From: CAYRWR01 sp964537555
GTDB lineage: Bacteria; Spirochaetota; Brevinematia; Brevinematales; CAYRWR01
DNA length: 64,000 nucleotides
Assembly: GCA_964537555.1 (NCBI GenBank)
Contig: CAZIAD010000012.1
Span: 12,688 to 76,687, forward strand
Direction of reading: 5' to 3'
Under the pieces are notes generated by a model, which was given only the letters and a program-made list of their open reading frames with translations, did no database searches and was not told the origin of the DNA. The position numbers and the translations under genes are program-made. Shown here piece by piece: positions 18,970 to 28,373 of the stretch; positions within the stretch are counted from its first letter, which is position 1; each line of letters starts with the position of its first letter.

Positions 18970-19662
18970 TTATTTATTGTCATAGAGAGATCTTACTTCT
19001 GATGGGTCCAATGCTTTATTTACTATCATAAAATCATCAAGGGCTCCATGTAAACGGTGGGTTGCATTGTCAGGTGAAAATTCCAGTGATGCTCCCACTC
19101 CAAAATAAGGGATTTTTTTCCAATCATCTATAGACCCGCTGGTGCCGCTAATGATTTTCTCTCCATTGATGTAGGCAGTCCATTTTGAATCCTGATCTAC
19201 AGTAAGTGCCATATGGTACCATATATTGGACTGAAACTGAAAGGGCTGATAAACATCCCTGTGCCAGCCTCCATTGATAAATAACTGGCCCTGGCCGCTT
19301 ATCCCCAATCTAAATGCATACCCACCCTGACTGAGTATAAATCCGCTTATCTGATATCCAGGAAAAGCATCAAATCGTACCCAGTAGGAAATAGTTATAC
19401 CGGGTTCTGTAATTTGCAGATTCTCCAATCTTATATGTGCATTCCCGGCAAAATATACTGCAGACTGGGGTCTGCCAAAACGGTCACTGGTAAAGGAAGT
19501 ATTTATAGGCACGGAAATAATTTTGTTGTTCACGCTATTCTCATAATTGCCATTATATTTCCAATATCCCAATACGTTTTTTGGGGAATGAACCTCAGTT
19601 CCTGCATGTAAAAAAGAAACCAGGCTCACAAGAGTAAATACTACTAATAATCTCATTTTCAT
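18970..19662 (-). CDS. Secreted LamG-fold (concanavalin-like) protein
   Basis: 230 residues from ATG 19662, chosen because GGAGGT sits 5 bases upstream; an ATG four codons earlier overlaps that site. A signal peptide (MKMRLLVVFTLVSLVSFLHA) is followed by one laminin-G/concanavalin-like jelly-roll covering nearly the whole protein: VLGYWKYNGN, AVYFAGNAHIRL, ITISYWVRF, NIWYHMALTVD, WTAYINGEKI and the closing GALDDFMIVNKAL. Such domains bind glycans. It is the last gene of the polysaccharide operon, 28 bases after the FkbM gene, so it may bind the exported polymer (inference). Confidence 0.82.
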   Translation of the reverse strand: MKMRLLVVFTLVSLVSFLHAGTEVHSPKNVLGYWKYNGNYENSVNNKIISVPINTSFTSDRFGRPQSAVYFAGNAHIRLENLQITEPGITISYWVRFDAFPGYQISGFILSQGGYAFRLGISGQGQLFINGGWHRDVYQPFQFQSNIWYHMALTVDQDSKWTAYINGEKIISGTSGSIDDWKKIPYFGVGASLEFSPDNATHRLHGALDDFMIVNKALDPSEVRSLYDNK

Positions 19663-19690
19663 TAAGACCTCCATCTTTTTTGGTTTTTAT

Positions 19691-20563
19691 TTAATGGTGT
19701 ATGCTCCACCAGGAATTATATTCAGTATATTTACCCTCAAAACGGGCTCCACTTCGTTCCAGCCATTCAATGATATTTTTATCAATAAAGTCTTCTACCA
19801 TAATATATATTTCTTTCCCGCTTTTCAGTAAAGAACGTGCTCCTTCCAATACAGCCTGTTCCATGCCCTCCACATCTATTTTCATGATCACGGCATCAAA
19901 ACCGTCCAGGAGAGGCAGAATATTCTTATCCAGGGTCCTTATCTTGAATTTCTCTATCTGAAAGGCCCGCTCATCTAGTGACATCTTTTCATCAATCGTT
20001 GCCGTGGAAGACCCGGGAGCAGCCACATTGAGAGCGATTTCTACTTCCTTACCCTCAATATTACCCAGGGCATAGGGCATAAGCTGTACCCGCTCAGACA
20101 GGCCGTTCAGCTCCAGATTCTCTTTTATGAGTTTGATGGACTGGGAAATGGGTTCAAAGCAGGTGATATTCAGTCCCGGAAATCTATTCCCCATGAGTAT
20201 GCTATAAGTTCCAATATCTCCTCCCACATCCAGAAAAGTGGTCTTTTTAGCCTGAGCCTGGAGGCTGCGGGTGAGCCTGATGAGATGATTGATATCCCTT
20301 CTTTCAAATGCGGGTGACACATTGGCCGCATCAGAAGTACGGGGACGTATCTTAAACTTTCCAAAGCGGGTCTGAATCATCCTGTCCTTATAGGGATAGG
20401 GGTAACTGGAATCATAGCGTATGAATTTATTCAGCGTATAGACCAATTCATAGATCATCATCCGGCCGCGGGGATGCCTCACTTCAAAGGGCAGGATCAG
20501 CTTATAGAAAAAATAGCTCAGGTAAAAAACCAGCTTATCAAAAATAGTATAGCGGTAGCTCAC
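19691..20563 (-). CDS. FkbM-family methyltransferase
   Basis: 290 residues. The class I SAM-binding motif FLDVGGDIGTYSI, the following F-E-P acid and the late M-K-I-D-V-E-G-M-E box are the signature of FkbM methyltransferases, which O-methylate sugars and natural products. The start is GTG at 20563 with GGGAG upstream; its GTGA overlaps the stop of the YfhO-like gene, so the two are translationally coupled. Likely role: methyl decoration of the surface polysaccharide (inference from context). Confidence 0.85.
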   Translation of the reverse strand: MSYRYTIFDKLVFYLSYFFYKLILPFEVRHPRGRMMIYELVYTLNKFIRYDSSYPYPYKDRMIQTRFGKFKIRPRTSDAANVSPAFERRDINHLIRLTRSLQAQAKKTTFLDVGGDIGTYSILMGNRFPGLNITCFEPISQSIKLIKENLELNGLSERVQLMPYALGNIEGKEVEIALNVAAPGSSTATIDEKMSLDERAFQIEKFKIRTLDKNILPLLDGFDAVIMKIDVEGMEQAVLEGARSLLKSGKEIYIMVEDFIDKNIIEWLERSGARFEGKYTEYNSWWSIHH

Positions 20564-23139
20564 TCATCCGCTCCCTTTTTGTTTTTAATGAAGGACACTA
20601 TTCCCAGTCCGGATAATAACAGTACACTAAAAGAGGCCAGCCACACCATGTATTTGGAAAGATGGGCCCATTTCTGGTCCGGTTCAAAGCGGAACTCCAC
20701 AGTATGCTTACCCGCGGGCACTTTAACTGCCTGCATCAGGTAATTAGCTTTTTCCAATGGCGCAGCAATTCCGTCTATGTAAGGCTGCCATGCGGTTGAA
20801 TAGCGGATATTGTGCAGAACATAGGATTCCTGAAGAGTATCTACTTCAGTCCTGATACTCCAGGGTTTCATTTCCAGTATGGGTACTTCCTTAAATTTGT
20901 TTAATGTAGCATTGGTCTTTTTTTCAGTACCCTGGACTATCAGATAATGCTGATAATCAAATCCGGGGTCTGCCAGACTGTAAAGATCCTGCTCATTTTG
21001 ATCACTTATGATATATCCTTCATATAGTGCTAATCGGGGAATCACATCCTTGACTTCAAAAATAAAATGATCACGACCCTGTTGAGACTTGGCATTGGTG
21101 AGATACAGATAGGAATCATTAGAGACCATGTTATACAGAATAACCATAGGCTGCTGTCCGGCATAAAGATAGCCATCCGTAATAATGTAACGCGTGCCAG
21201 TCATCTGAAACAGATGCGCATCCATATTCAAAATATCATCGAGAGTCTGAATACCGTTTAACCCTATTGATCTGATCAGATACTGCATATACATATTTGA
21301 GACTAGATCATCTCCTCTGGAGCTTCCTGAGATATCCATAACATCCAGATTATTCATAATGAAATCATACATCTTATACTTCTGATATTGTGTGGTGAGA
21401 GGGATTGATGCTATTCTTCCTTGATTAGGTATCAGTAAAGTCAGTGCATGCCGGGATCCTGGGGTACCGGCCTTAAGAATATCTACCACTCTTTCCCCTG
21501 CATAAAACTCATCAGCATTAAAGTAGGATTTGTTCAGGTAAAACTTATCCACAGTCCACATTTCTATGAGCATTACCGGGATAATAAGCCATAGAATCCC
21601 GGGTTTTAAGGACTTGAATCTGGATCGGAACACAAAGACTGTCATTAACAACGCAAATAGAGAGGACCACAAAATCATCCTGCCACTGGATGTCACCAGA
21701 TTGTCGGCAGCAGTTGATGAATAATTCCCCAGTTTGGGTCTGAATGAATCCATGATACCAGATCTGCCCATGAGCACACTTAATAAGATAATTATTCCTA
21801 GGCCTAACAGGATCAGGCTCCCTTTCCACACCTTTTTCACAATTTTTTCAGATTCCTGGTTTGCCAGCAGATCTTTTAAGGCCTGCATTCCGTATGCAGC
21901 CACGACTACCCATGAAAAGGCAGTAACAGCCAGGAACTTGACCGGAATACGAAATTTATCCATGAATGGGATTTTAAAGTACAGCCAAAACAAGGGACGG
22001 CCGGGTAAGTACCTTCCCATAGAGAGCAATAGTGCTATCAATCCAATCCAGAAAAATATTCTGACTGTCGCATTATCTATATGGGGCAGGGTAAATTCCT
22101 GGCCCAGAATCTTATGCTTTTTCTTATGGCTATGCAGAGCAATAGCCAGCAGCATGAAGATCAATACAAAAAAGCCCAGGACTTCACTGGAAGCATAGTA
22201 TTCAAAATGCCCCCAATAAGGCGTTTCCGGATTTCCACTTTCTTTCCCAAAAAAGCCCCAAGCCAGGTTTTCAAAGATCTCCGCGGGATGATAGGACCAC
22301 ATGGTGGACCATTCCCATTTTTCCTGAGGGCTTTTTTCCTGGACCTGAGCTATTCCTTCAGCCTTATCCACTTTTGCAAAAGATAACCAGCCTCTTAGAG
22401 AATGAAAGCTTGTTAAAAATAATAATACTGCTATGAGCACAAGTTTGACAGCTTCCAGGTAGACTCTTTTATCCTTAAATGCTTTTTTCCACTCTTTAAA
22501 AGATAAGTCCAATCTGGTTTTAATTAAAAATAACAGATAAATGGCCAGCGCCACAGAAATGTAAAATCCTCTCTGCACTTCCTGACTGAGCAATATACCC
22601 CAGACTACCCCGCTGGGAATGACTGCGATCCATTTTACCCAACTTTTTGCTTCTTTGAAAAATACCAGGTTTGTAAAATATAGTAATAGTGCAATGATAG
22701 CTGGCATCTCCACAATAGTCATATGCCCCCCATAAATCAGGCTTATGAAATGGGGAGAAAAGGCAAAAGCAATAGCCCCAAAAGCAGAGGCCAATAATTC
22801 CAGTTTTTGATCTCGTAGAAATAAAAACATAAATATAAACGTCAAAATCATGGAAATGAGATAGCTCACACTGAGTGCCACTTTTAAAGGCAGGGCCTTC
22901 ATGACCGGTATATATACAGAAAGCAGGTTATTTCCACTATCTCCAATACCCAGATTTCCATCCCAGCGGGTCACAGAGCCATGTTTGATCCAGGTCTGTA
23001 AAATATTCTGTACGGAATAATTACTATCCGAACCTTTTATCGACATTCCTCCCACTATTCCATTCGAAAAGAAAATAAAGGCGACAATGGAAAAAGTAAG
23101 AATGATCAATAAAGGGTAAAACTTCCTAAGGTCTTTCAT
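20560..23139 (-). CDS. YfhO-like large membrane glycosyltransferase
   Basis: 859 residues. About a dozen membrane segments occupy residues 1-545, then a soluble domain of about 270 residues and a final membrane helix at 830-852. The architecture, the early G-S-D-S-N-Y acidic loop and the late R-F-E-P-D match the YfhO family, GT-C-fold proteins that use polyprenyl-linked sugars outside the membrane to decorate teichoic acids or glycans. AAGGAG precedes ATG. It lies between the GT2 gene (9 bases) and the FkbM gene (overlap). The sugar transferred is unknown. Confidence 0.75.
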   Translation of the reverse strand: MKDLRKFYPLLIILTFSIVAFIFFSNGIVGGMSIKGSDSNYSVQNILQTWIKHGSVTRWDGNLGIGDSGNNLLSVYIPVMKALPLKVALSVSYLISMILTFIFMFLFLRDQKLELLASAFGAIAFAFSPHFISLIYGGHMTIVEMPAIIALLLYFTNLVFFKEAKSWVKWIAVIPSGVVWGILLSQEVQRGFYISVALAIYLLFLIKTRLDLSFKEWKKAFKDKRVYLEAVKLVLIAVLLFLTSFHSLRGWLSFAKVDKAEGIAQVQEKSPQEKWEWSTMWSYHPAEIFENLAWGFFGKESGNPETPYWGHFEYYASSEVLGFFVLIFMLLAIALHSHKKKHKILGQEFTLPHIDNATVRIFFWIGLIALLLSMGRYLPGRPLFWLYFKIPFMDKFRIPVKFLAVTAFSWVVVAAYGMQALKDLLANQESEKIVKKVWKGSLILLGLGIIILLSVLMGRSGIMDSFRPKLGNYSSTAADNLVTSSGRMILWSSLFALLMTVFVFRSRFKSLKPGILWLIIPVMLIEMWTVDKFYLNKSYFNADEFYAGERVVDILKAGTPGSRHALTLLIPNQGRIASIPLTTQYQKYKMYDFIMNNLDVMDISGSSRGDDLVSNMYMQYLIRSIGLNGIQTLDDILNMDAHLFQMTGTRYIITDGYLYAGQQPMVILYNMVSNDSYLYLTNAKSQQGRDHFIFEVKDVIPRLALYEGYIISDQNEQDLYSLADPGFDYQHYLIVQGTEKKTNATLNKFKEVPILEMKPWSIRTEVDTLQESYVLHNIRYSTAWQPYIDGIAAPLEKANYLMQAVKVPAGKHTVEFRFEPDQKWAHLSKYMVWLASFSVLLLSGLGIVSFIKNKKGADE

Positions 23140-23148
23140 ATTAACTCC

Positions 23149-24126
23149 TTACCAGGCTTTTTTACCTGATATCTTTATTTTTAACCAGTTCCATGCATAG
23201 ATCCATGTGGTCAGAAATGCCATGGGAGCATGAACCAGCCACAAGGCATCTCCGGTAGTCAAAGCTTTATATAAGGAATAGAGAAAAGGGTACACAAAAG
23301 TCAGGTGCAGTAATGCAAATATATATAGTCTTTTACCAGTGTAATGTACCCAGGTCTTTCTTTCCTGAATTCGTGTCTGGTGTTTCAAAGCGATCTTAGC
23401 TCTTTTTTGGAGGTATCCTTTAAAAGTCGGTGTAAAGAAATGATATATACCATGGCCCTCGATCTGGGCAAAAGTGGCATCTCCCTGCATCCCAAAATCC
23501 AGGGCTACCTGCCCTTCTTCAAAGGTATCTGACCCGACATATTTCCTGATTGCTTCCATCTTAAACATGAAACCATTGGCTCCGGTAGGATAGCCGGGGC
23601 GTATGCGGTATCTATAAAATCTCAGCCCCTCCAGGTTTTGCTTATGAATTAGGACTGGAGGTACTGCTGCATCCCGTGCCAGAGGGTCTGATATATGGAG
23701 GGTATGAGTCAGATAATTGTTAAACCAGCTGCCCCCCGGGATCTTTAAATAACGGGCTTCAACCCCAAATATTTCTGGATAGACCTTAAAAGCCTTCAGG
23801 GCAGTCTGTATCCAGTGAGTACCCACCAGATGGTTATCTGCTGCAAAGAGCACAAAGTATTTTCCTCTGGCCTTTTTTAAAGCCAGGGCTGTTCCAAACT
23901 CGGTTATCCGTCTGGGATTATCTACGATTTCCAACTTGAAGTCGTGCTTATCCTGCCATTCCTTGATCACAGTCCTGGTCTTATCTTCAGACATACCATC
24001 AGGAATAAATATTTCAATAAGTGAATGGTCATAATCCTGAGCTGCAATGCTATCCAGGCATGCCAATATCCTTTTTTCCTCGTTATAGACCGGGATGATG
24101 AAAGTGATTACTTCTTGGCCTTGCAC
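23149..24126 (-). CDS. Family 2 glycosyltransferase
   Basis: 325 residues. The N-terminal GT-A fold shows FIIPVYNEEKRI, DGMSEDKT and the metal-site region FAADNHLVG in place of a canonical DxD. A hydrophobic pair of helices near 265-310 anchors the C-terminus to the membrane, as in succinoglycan-type GT2 enzymes. The start is GTG at 24126, one base after the aminotransferase stop, with a weak ribosome site; it is probably coupled. It works in the polysaccharide operon; donor and acceptor are unknown. Confidence 0.85.
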   Translation of the reverse strand: MQGQEVITFIIPVYNEEKRILACLDSIAAQDYDHSLIEIFIPDGMSEDKTRTVIKEWQDKHDFKLEIVDNPRRITEFGTALALKKARGKYFVLFAADNHLVGTHWIQTALKAFKVYPEIFGVEARYLKIPGGSWFNNYLTHTLHISDPLARDAAVPPVLIHKQNLEGLRFYRYRIRPGYPTGANGFMFKMEAIRKYVGSDTFEEGQVALDFGMQGDATFAQIEGHGIYHFFTPTFKGYLQKRAKIALKHQTRIQERKTWVHYTGKRLYIFALLHLTFVYPFLYSLYKALTTGDALWLVHAPMAFLTTWIYAWNWLKIKISGKKAW

Positions 24127-24127
24127 T

Positions 24128-25231
24128 TTAACTTACCGCCTTAATCAATGTCTCGCAGACATAATCGATTTCCGGATCCGTCATTTCAGGAAACATAGGC
24201 AGACTCAGGAATCTGGAACAGGCTTTTTCCGCGATAGGAAAATCACCTCTTTTATAGGCAAATTCAGACATTGCCGGCTGAAGATGCATTGGCACCGGAT
24301 AATGAATCCCTGATTGTATGCCGGCCTCATTCATTTGATTCAACACAATATCCCGGTTATCCACCTGGATCACAAACAGGTGATACACATGCTTACCCTG
24401 TTCCTGTTCTACCGGAAGCTGTATATTACTATGACCCGACAATCGTTCCCGGTATTTTAGAGCCACATCTCTTCTCTGCTCTGTCCATTGTTTAAGATAA
24501 GGGATCTTTACAGATAAGACTGCACCCTGGATTCCGTCCATTCTGTGATTATACGCCATTTCATCGTGTAAATATTTATCACTCCGCCCGTGATTTATCA
24601 TCTTACGGATGGAATCTGCCACTTTCTTATCTTTAGTGATCACTGCTCCGGCATCCCCATAGGCACCCAGGTTTTTCCCCGGATAAAAACTGAAGCAGGC
24701 CGTATTCCCGAAAGTCCCGATATATTTATTATTATATTGGGCAAGATGAGCCTGTGCACAATCTTCCACTACCAGAAGATCATGTTTTCTCGCCATTTCC
24801 ATGATTCGCCTCATGTTTACAGGATTACCGTAAATATGAACCGGAATAATAGCCCTGGTTCTGGGATTTATAGCAGCTTCTACGGCATCCAGATCAAGAT
24901 TATATGACACGGCATCAATATCCACCAGTACAGGTGTGGCTCCGGCTTCCACAATCGCCTCAACTGTTGCGATAAATGTGTGCGTAGTAGTAATGACTTC
25001 ATCACCGGGTTTGATTCCCAGAGCCCGGAGTGATAAAAAAATGGCTGAAGTCCCGCTGGAGCAGCCTACTGTCTCCGGTGTAGATATTAGTTTACTATAG
25101 GCTGATTCAAATTCTGTCACATATTTTCCCTGAATGAAAGCCGTATCCTGAATGACCTTCTTTATTGCATTATCAATCTCGGATTGTATATTATTGTATT
25201 GCCTTTTGAGATCTACTAAAGGTATGTTCAA
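24128..25231 (-). CDS. DegT/DnrJ/EryC1/StrS sugar aminotransferase
   Basis: PLP enzyme that aminates keto-sugar nucleotides. The N-terminal IPLVDLKRQY, the GTSA phosphate-binding turn, VEDCAQAHLA (Asp) and SFYPGKNLGAYGDAGA (PLP lysine 186) are the family hallmarks. The true start is taken as TTG at 25231 because GGAGG lies 7 bases upstream and MNIPLVDLK matches the family N-terminus; an ATG 14 codons earlier lacks a ribosome site. A natural substrate would be a 4-keto or 3-keto sugar such as those made from the Gmd product, giving an amino sugar for the polymer (inference). Confidence 0.9.
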   Translation of the reverse strand: MNIPLVDLKRQYNNIQSEIDNAIKKVIQDTAFIQGKYVTEFESAYSKLISTPETVGCSSGTSAIFLSLRALGIKPGDEVITTTHTFIATVEAIVEAGATPVLVDIDAVSYNLDLDAVEAAINPRTRAIIPVHIYGNPVNMRRIMEMARKHDLLVVEDCAQAHLAQYNNKYIGTFGNTACFSFYPGKNLGAYGDAGAVITKDKKVADSIRKMINHGRSDKYLHDEMAYNHRMDGIQGAVLSVKIPYLKQWTEQRRDVALKYRERLSGHSNIQLPVEQEQGKHVYHLFVIQVDNRDIVLNQMNEAGIQSGIHYPVPMHLQPAMSEFAYKRGDFPIAEKACSRFLSLPMFPEMTDPEIDYVCETLIKAVS

Positions 25232-25276
25232 ATCTATCCTCCACAAACTTATAAATAGTTTATTTATACTCACTAT

Positions 25277-26284
25277 TTATATCAATGATTCTACTATTTC
25301 CAGTATTTTTTTTTCTCTCTTTTCAAAAGAAAACTCATTAAGAATCCTTTGTCGTGCTTTTCGGCCTATTGAACGATCCTTTAAAGCAAGTCTTATCCCA
25401 TCTGACAGGCTTTGAGGATCATCATATTTCACGTAATATCCTGTCTTCTCTACTACTTCCGGAATAGCCGCTTTATCAGTAACCACTGGAACACACTGAT
25501 GCAACATAGCCTCGGCTATAGAAAGGCCAAATGATTCATGCCTGGAGGCCTGAACATATACCTGGGCTTGTCCATACAGCAGTTCCAGTTCTTCTTTGCC
25601 TGGAAATTCTTTAAACACCACATTTTTAGGAGCCCCACTTTTAATGAACTCTATATCTTTACTAAATCTACCAGCAATGACAAAAGAGGTGTCCGGCATT
25701 AGGGTAGCCGCTTTGATAAAAGCATCCTGCCCTTTTCTTTTTCCATTGCCCTTGCTGATCTCACCTACTGTAAGCACTATTTCCTTTTTTTTAATTGCTA
25801 AGATTTCTGGTTTGACATCATCTTGTACTCCCAGAGAAATCACAGGACATTTAGCTGGGTCTATATTTAATTTCAGAAGGTCATTAAGATTATCACGTGA
25901 AATGGGCAAAAGAAGATCAGCTTTTTCTAAAATAAATAGCACGAATCTTTTAAAAAATTTACTTTTTAGTAAGCCATAGTCTATCTCAGGGATGTGCACC
26001 ACAGAATAGCCTGCAGGGACTACTACAGATTTCTTTTTAAAGATCCTGGAAAACAGTACTGCAAAATAGGCCGGGTGACTGGCAAAGAACGTATAAGTGC
26101 AATCATAGGCAGGGATATACCACAGGAGCTTTATGATATTAATAATGTTCTTAAAAACTATTGAAAAAATATTTCCTCTGGAGCTAAAATTGATGATCCT
26201 GACCTGAAATTTTTTTTTCAGGATCCTGAGATCATCAAGTACAAATGTGGAATTGGAAGGTGCTACAAAAAGTACTTTTTTCAT
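25277..26284 (-). CDS. Family 4 glycosyltransferase
   Basis: 335 residues with a GT-B fold. The N-terminal MKKVLFVAPSNS begins the first Rossmann domain; the C-terminal domain shows VLTVGEI, FVIAGRF and the E-x7-E donor-binding motif in ASRHESFGLSIAEAML, then VPVVTDKAAIPEVV. AAGGA lies 7 bases before ATG. It is mid-operon, between a methyltransferase-like gene and the DegT aminotransferase. The sugar specificity is not predictable. Confidence 0.85.
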   Translation of the reverse strand: MKKVLFVAPSNSTFVLDDLRILKKKFQVRIINFSSRGNIFSIVFKNIINIIKLLWYIPAYDCTYTFFASHPAYFAVLFSRIFKKKSVVVPAGYSVVHIPEIDYGLLKSKFFKRFVLFILEKADLLLPISRDNLNDLLKLNIDPAKCPVISLGVQDDVKPEILAIKKKEIVLTVGEISKGNGKRKGQDAFIKAATLMPDTSFVIAGRFSKDIEFIKSGAPKNVVFKEFPGKEELELLYGQAQVYVQASRHESFGLSIAEAMLHQCVPVVTDKAAIPEVVEKTGYYVKYDDPQSLSDGIRLALKDRSIGRKARQRILNEFSFEKREKKILEIVESLI

Positions 26285-26323
26285 TCACGATTCCTTAATC
26301 TTCTTTCTCATTCGGGTTTAAGT

Positions 26324-27106
26324 TTAAGAATGGCTTACCAGGCCCAGACATATAGCATTTGCTTTAGCAAATACTTGATCATAGGGAGTGGCCAGAGCTT
26401 CTTCTTTGGATACTTCCTTCCACATTGCTCCTGTGCCGATCCTTTTTAGAAAGACCTTATTACTGAAACCCATTTTATCCTCTTGAATCGCTTTATCCAG
26501 ATATGAATTATGCCCATGAGGTACAGTGACCACCATGGTGCCGTTTTTTTTCAATAATGCCTTCATTTTTTTAACAGCTTCCAATACTTTTTCAGGTTCT
26601 TTTGGCTCTTCATCCCATCCTACATGTTCCAGTGTAGACAATGAGATGATCAGGTCATATTCCTTTTTGGGCTTATATTCGACAATATCTTCGTTAATCA
26701 CACCTTCAGCTACTTCATATTTATCTACTATATCATGCTCAAATCTATGATATTGTTGCATTGTGTTACCTACTTCCAGGATATTGGCATGAGCCCCCTG
26801 TTTATGGAGGAAATGCAGAGCTATAGATAGCTCTACTGCCCTTTCACTCATAAAAGTTTCATTATAGAAGGAATAGTAATAATCTGTGGCTTCCCCGGCC
26901 CAGTGAAACTTTTTATTATTTAATAAATGGTATCGAATAATCACATACCAGAGATATTGTATACTTCGTCTGAGTATATAATAAAACCCTTTCAAACCAT
27001 GATGTTTAAACACTGATCCTATTGCTTTAAAAATATAGTTTATCTTTACACCAAAGGGACTCTTCCCCTTATTCCGCTTGGGTGAATCATCTTTTGTATA
27101 AATCAT
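26324..27106 (-). CDS. SAM-dependent methyltransferase-like protein (copy 1)
   Basis: 260 residues from ATG 27106 (ribosome site AGAAGGA; an ATG seven codons upstream is less likely). The core ILEVGNTMQQY, D-K-Y-E-V-A-E-G, YDLIISLSTLEHVGWDE and NGTMVVTVPHGHN follows the order of class I methyltransferase strands, although the glycine-rich loop is short (E-V-G-N). It is clearly paralogous to the gene at 28374 (EVGN, IVDKYE, STLEHVG(W/F)DE, EPEKV/DPEKV). The two copies flank one glycosyltransferase. Whether it still binds SAM is uncertain. Confidence 0.75.
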   Translation of the reverse strand: MIYTKDDSPKRNKGKSPFGVKINYIFKAIGSVFKHHGLKGFYYILRRSIQYLWYVIIRYHLLNNKKFHWAGEATDYYYSFYNETFMSERAVELSIALHFLHKQGAHANILEVGNTMQQYHRFEHDIVDKYEVAEGVINEDIVEYKPKKEYDLIISLSTLEHVGWDEEPKEPEKVLEAVKKMKALLKKNGTMVVTVPHGHNSYLDKAIQEDKMGFSNKVFLKRIGTGAMWKEVSKEEALATPYDQVFAKANAICLGLVSHS

Positions 27107-27150
27107 AGATCCTTCTCCTGGCATCATTTATTTAAATAAAATACAAAACA

Positions 27151-28356
27151 CTAATCTTCAAGTAACATTTTTCTTTCTTCTGAAAACAATTTAGGCCAAT
27201 CATATTCTTCCATCTTTTCAAGCCCTTTTTTGACATAGTGCTGGTAGTCTTTTTGATTATTTAATAATTCTATGACACTGACAGAAAACGCCTCCATATC
27301 AAAACTCTCCACATATTTCACGGCATCTCCAAAAGCAGATTTATATGCAGGCAGGTCATATCCAACCACTGGTGTGCCACTGGCCAGTGCTTCCCCTACT
27401 GCCAAACCCCAGCCTTCTTCATGAGAAGCAGCCAGAAATAAGCGAGCAGCCTTCAATAGGGATATTTTTTCTGACTCACTCAGCATACCCAGAAATTCCA
27501 CGTTTTCCAGGATTCCAGCCTCCTGGAACCGTGCTTTGAGAGACTGATCTAATTGCATGGAACTTTTACCTATCAGTCCTAACTTCATTTCGGGATATTG
27601 CTGTATGACAGCTTGCAGGATTACAGGGAGATCAAATACCCCTTTATTAGGTCGCATGCCAATATGGATAAAATCAAAACGCTGAGTAGACGCGGGTATT
27701 GATTTGATAAAATCCAGATGGATACCCAGATCTACATAGAGGAGCTTCCCCTGATACAACAGTTTATCCTTGAAATAAGAGCCGATTTTATATCCCTCTT
27801 CTGTGTTACTTATTATCAAACCATCTGCGCAGACACTGAGCTCCTTAAAGATCTCCTGCTGCTGTGCATAAATCAGCCAGTTCATGACAAACAGGCCTTT
27901 ACGCGATTTAGGATTTGGAATTCTATGATAAATGGCAGAATACAGCTTTTTTATCTTTCCTTTTTGCTTCATTTTTTTCAAAGGAATAACATGATAAAAA
28001 AAGTTAGAAGGGCTATATCCAATATCATAATGACCTAATTTTTTTAGAAGAAACAATACATGAATATATGAAACAATATAAGACCACACTCTGTAGATTG
28101 GAAAAGGTTCTTTTTTAAGAAACAGGGATGCTTTGACATTTATAAATTTGAGCTGACTGAGGAGTTTTTTATCATCCTCAAAATAATTTTCAATCATTTT
28201 TCTGCCACCAGAAGTAGCCAGAATGTCTATCATGAATTCTTCCGATGTCACTATATCTCTCAGCCATTCACAAAATCTGACTGCGCCCCCGCTTATTCCG
28301 GAATACAGTCCACCTCCCAGGCCAATAGTAAGCAATCTTTTTTTTACTACTTTCAT
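27151..28356 (-). CDS. Family 4 glycosyltransferase
   Basis: 401 residues, GT-B fold. Glycine-rich start LLTIGLGGGLYSGISGGAVRF; C-terminal domain with FIHIGMRPNKGVFDL, KLGLIGKSS, NVEFLGMLSESEK and the donor-site motif AASHEEGWGLAVGEALASGTPVV. It lies between the two methyltransferase-like paralogues, 17 bases after one and about 45 before the other, so all three are co-expressed and probably act on the same sugar residue (inference). Confidence 0.85.
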   Translation of the reverse strand: MKVVKKRLLTIGLGGGLYSGISGGAVRFCEWLRDIVTSEEFMIDILATSGGRKMIENYFEDDKKLLSQLKFINVKASLFLKKEPFPIYRVWSYIVSYIHVLFLLKKLGHYDIGYSPSNFFYHVIPLKKMKQKGKIKKLYSAIYHRIPNPKSRKGLFVMNWLIYAQQQEIFKELSVCADGLIISNTEEGYKIGSYFKDKLLYQGKLLYVDLGIHLDFIKSIPASTQRFDFIHIGMRPNKGVFDLPVILQAVIQQYPEMKLGLIGKSSMQLDQSLKARFQEAGILENVEFLGMLSESEKISLLKAARLFLAASHEEGWGLAVGEALASGTPVVGYDLPAYKSAFGDAVKYVESFDMEAFSVSVIELLNNQKDYQHYVKKGLEKMEEYDWPKLFSEERKMLLED

Positions 28357-28373
28357 ATACCTATATGCACCTA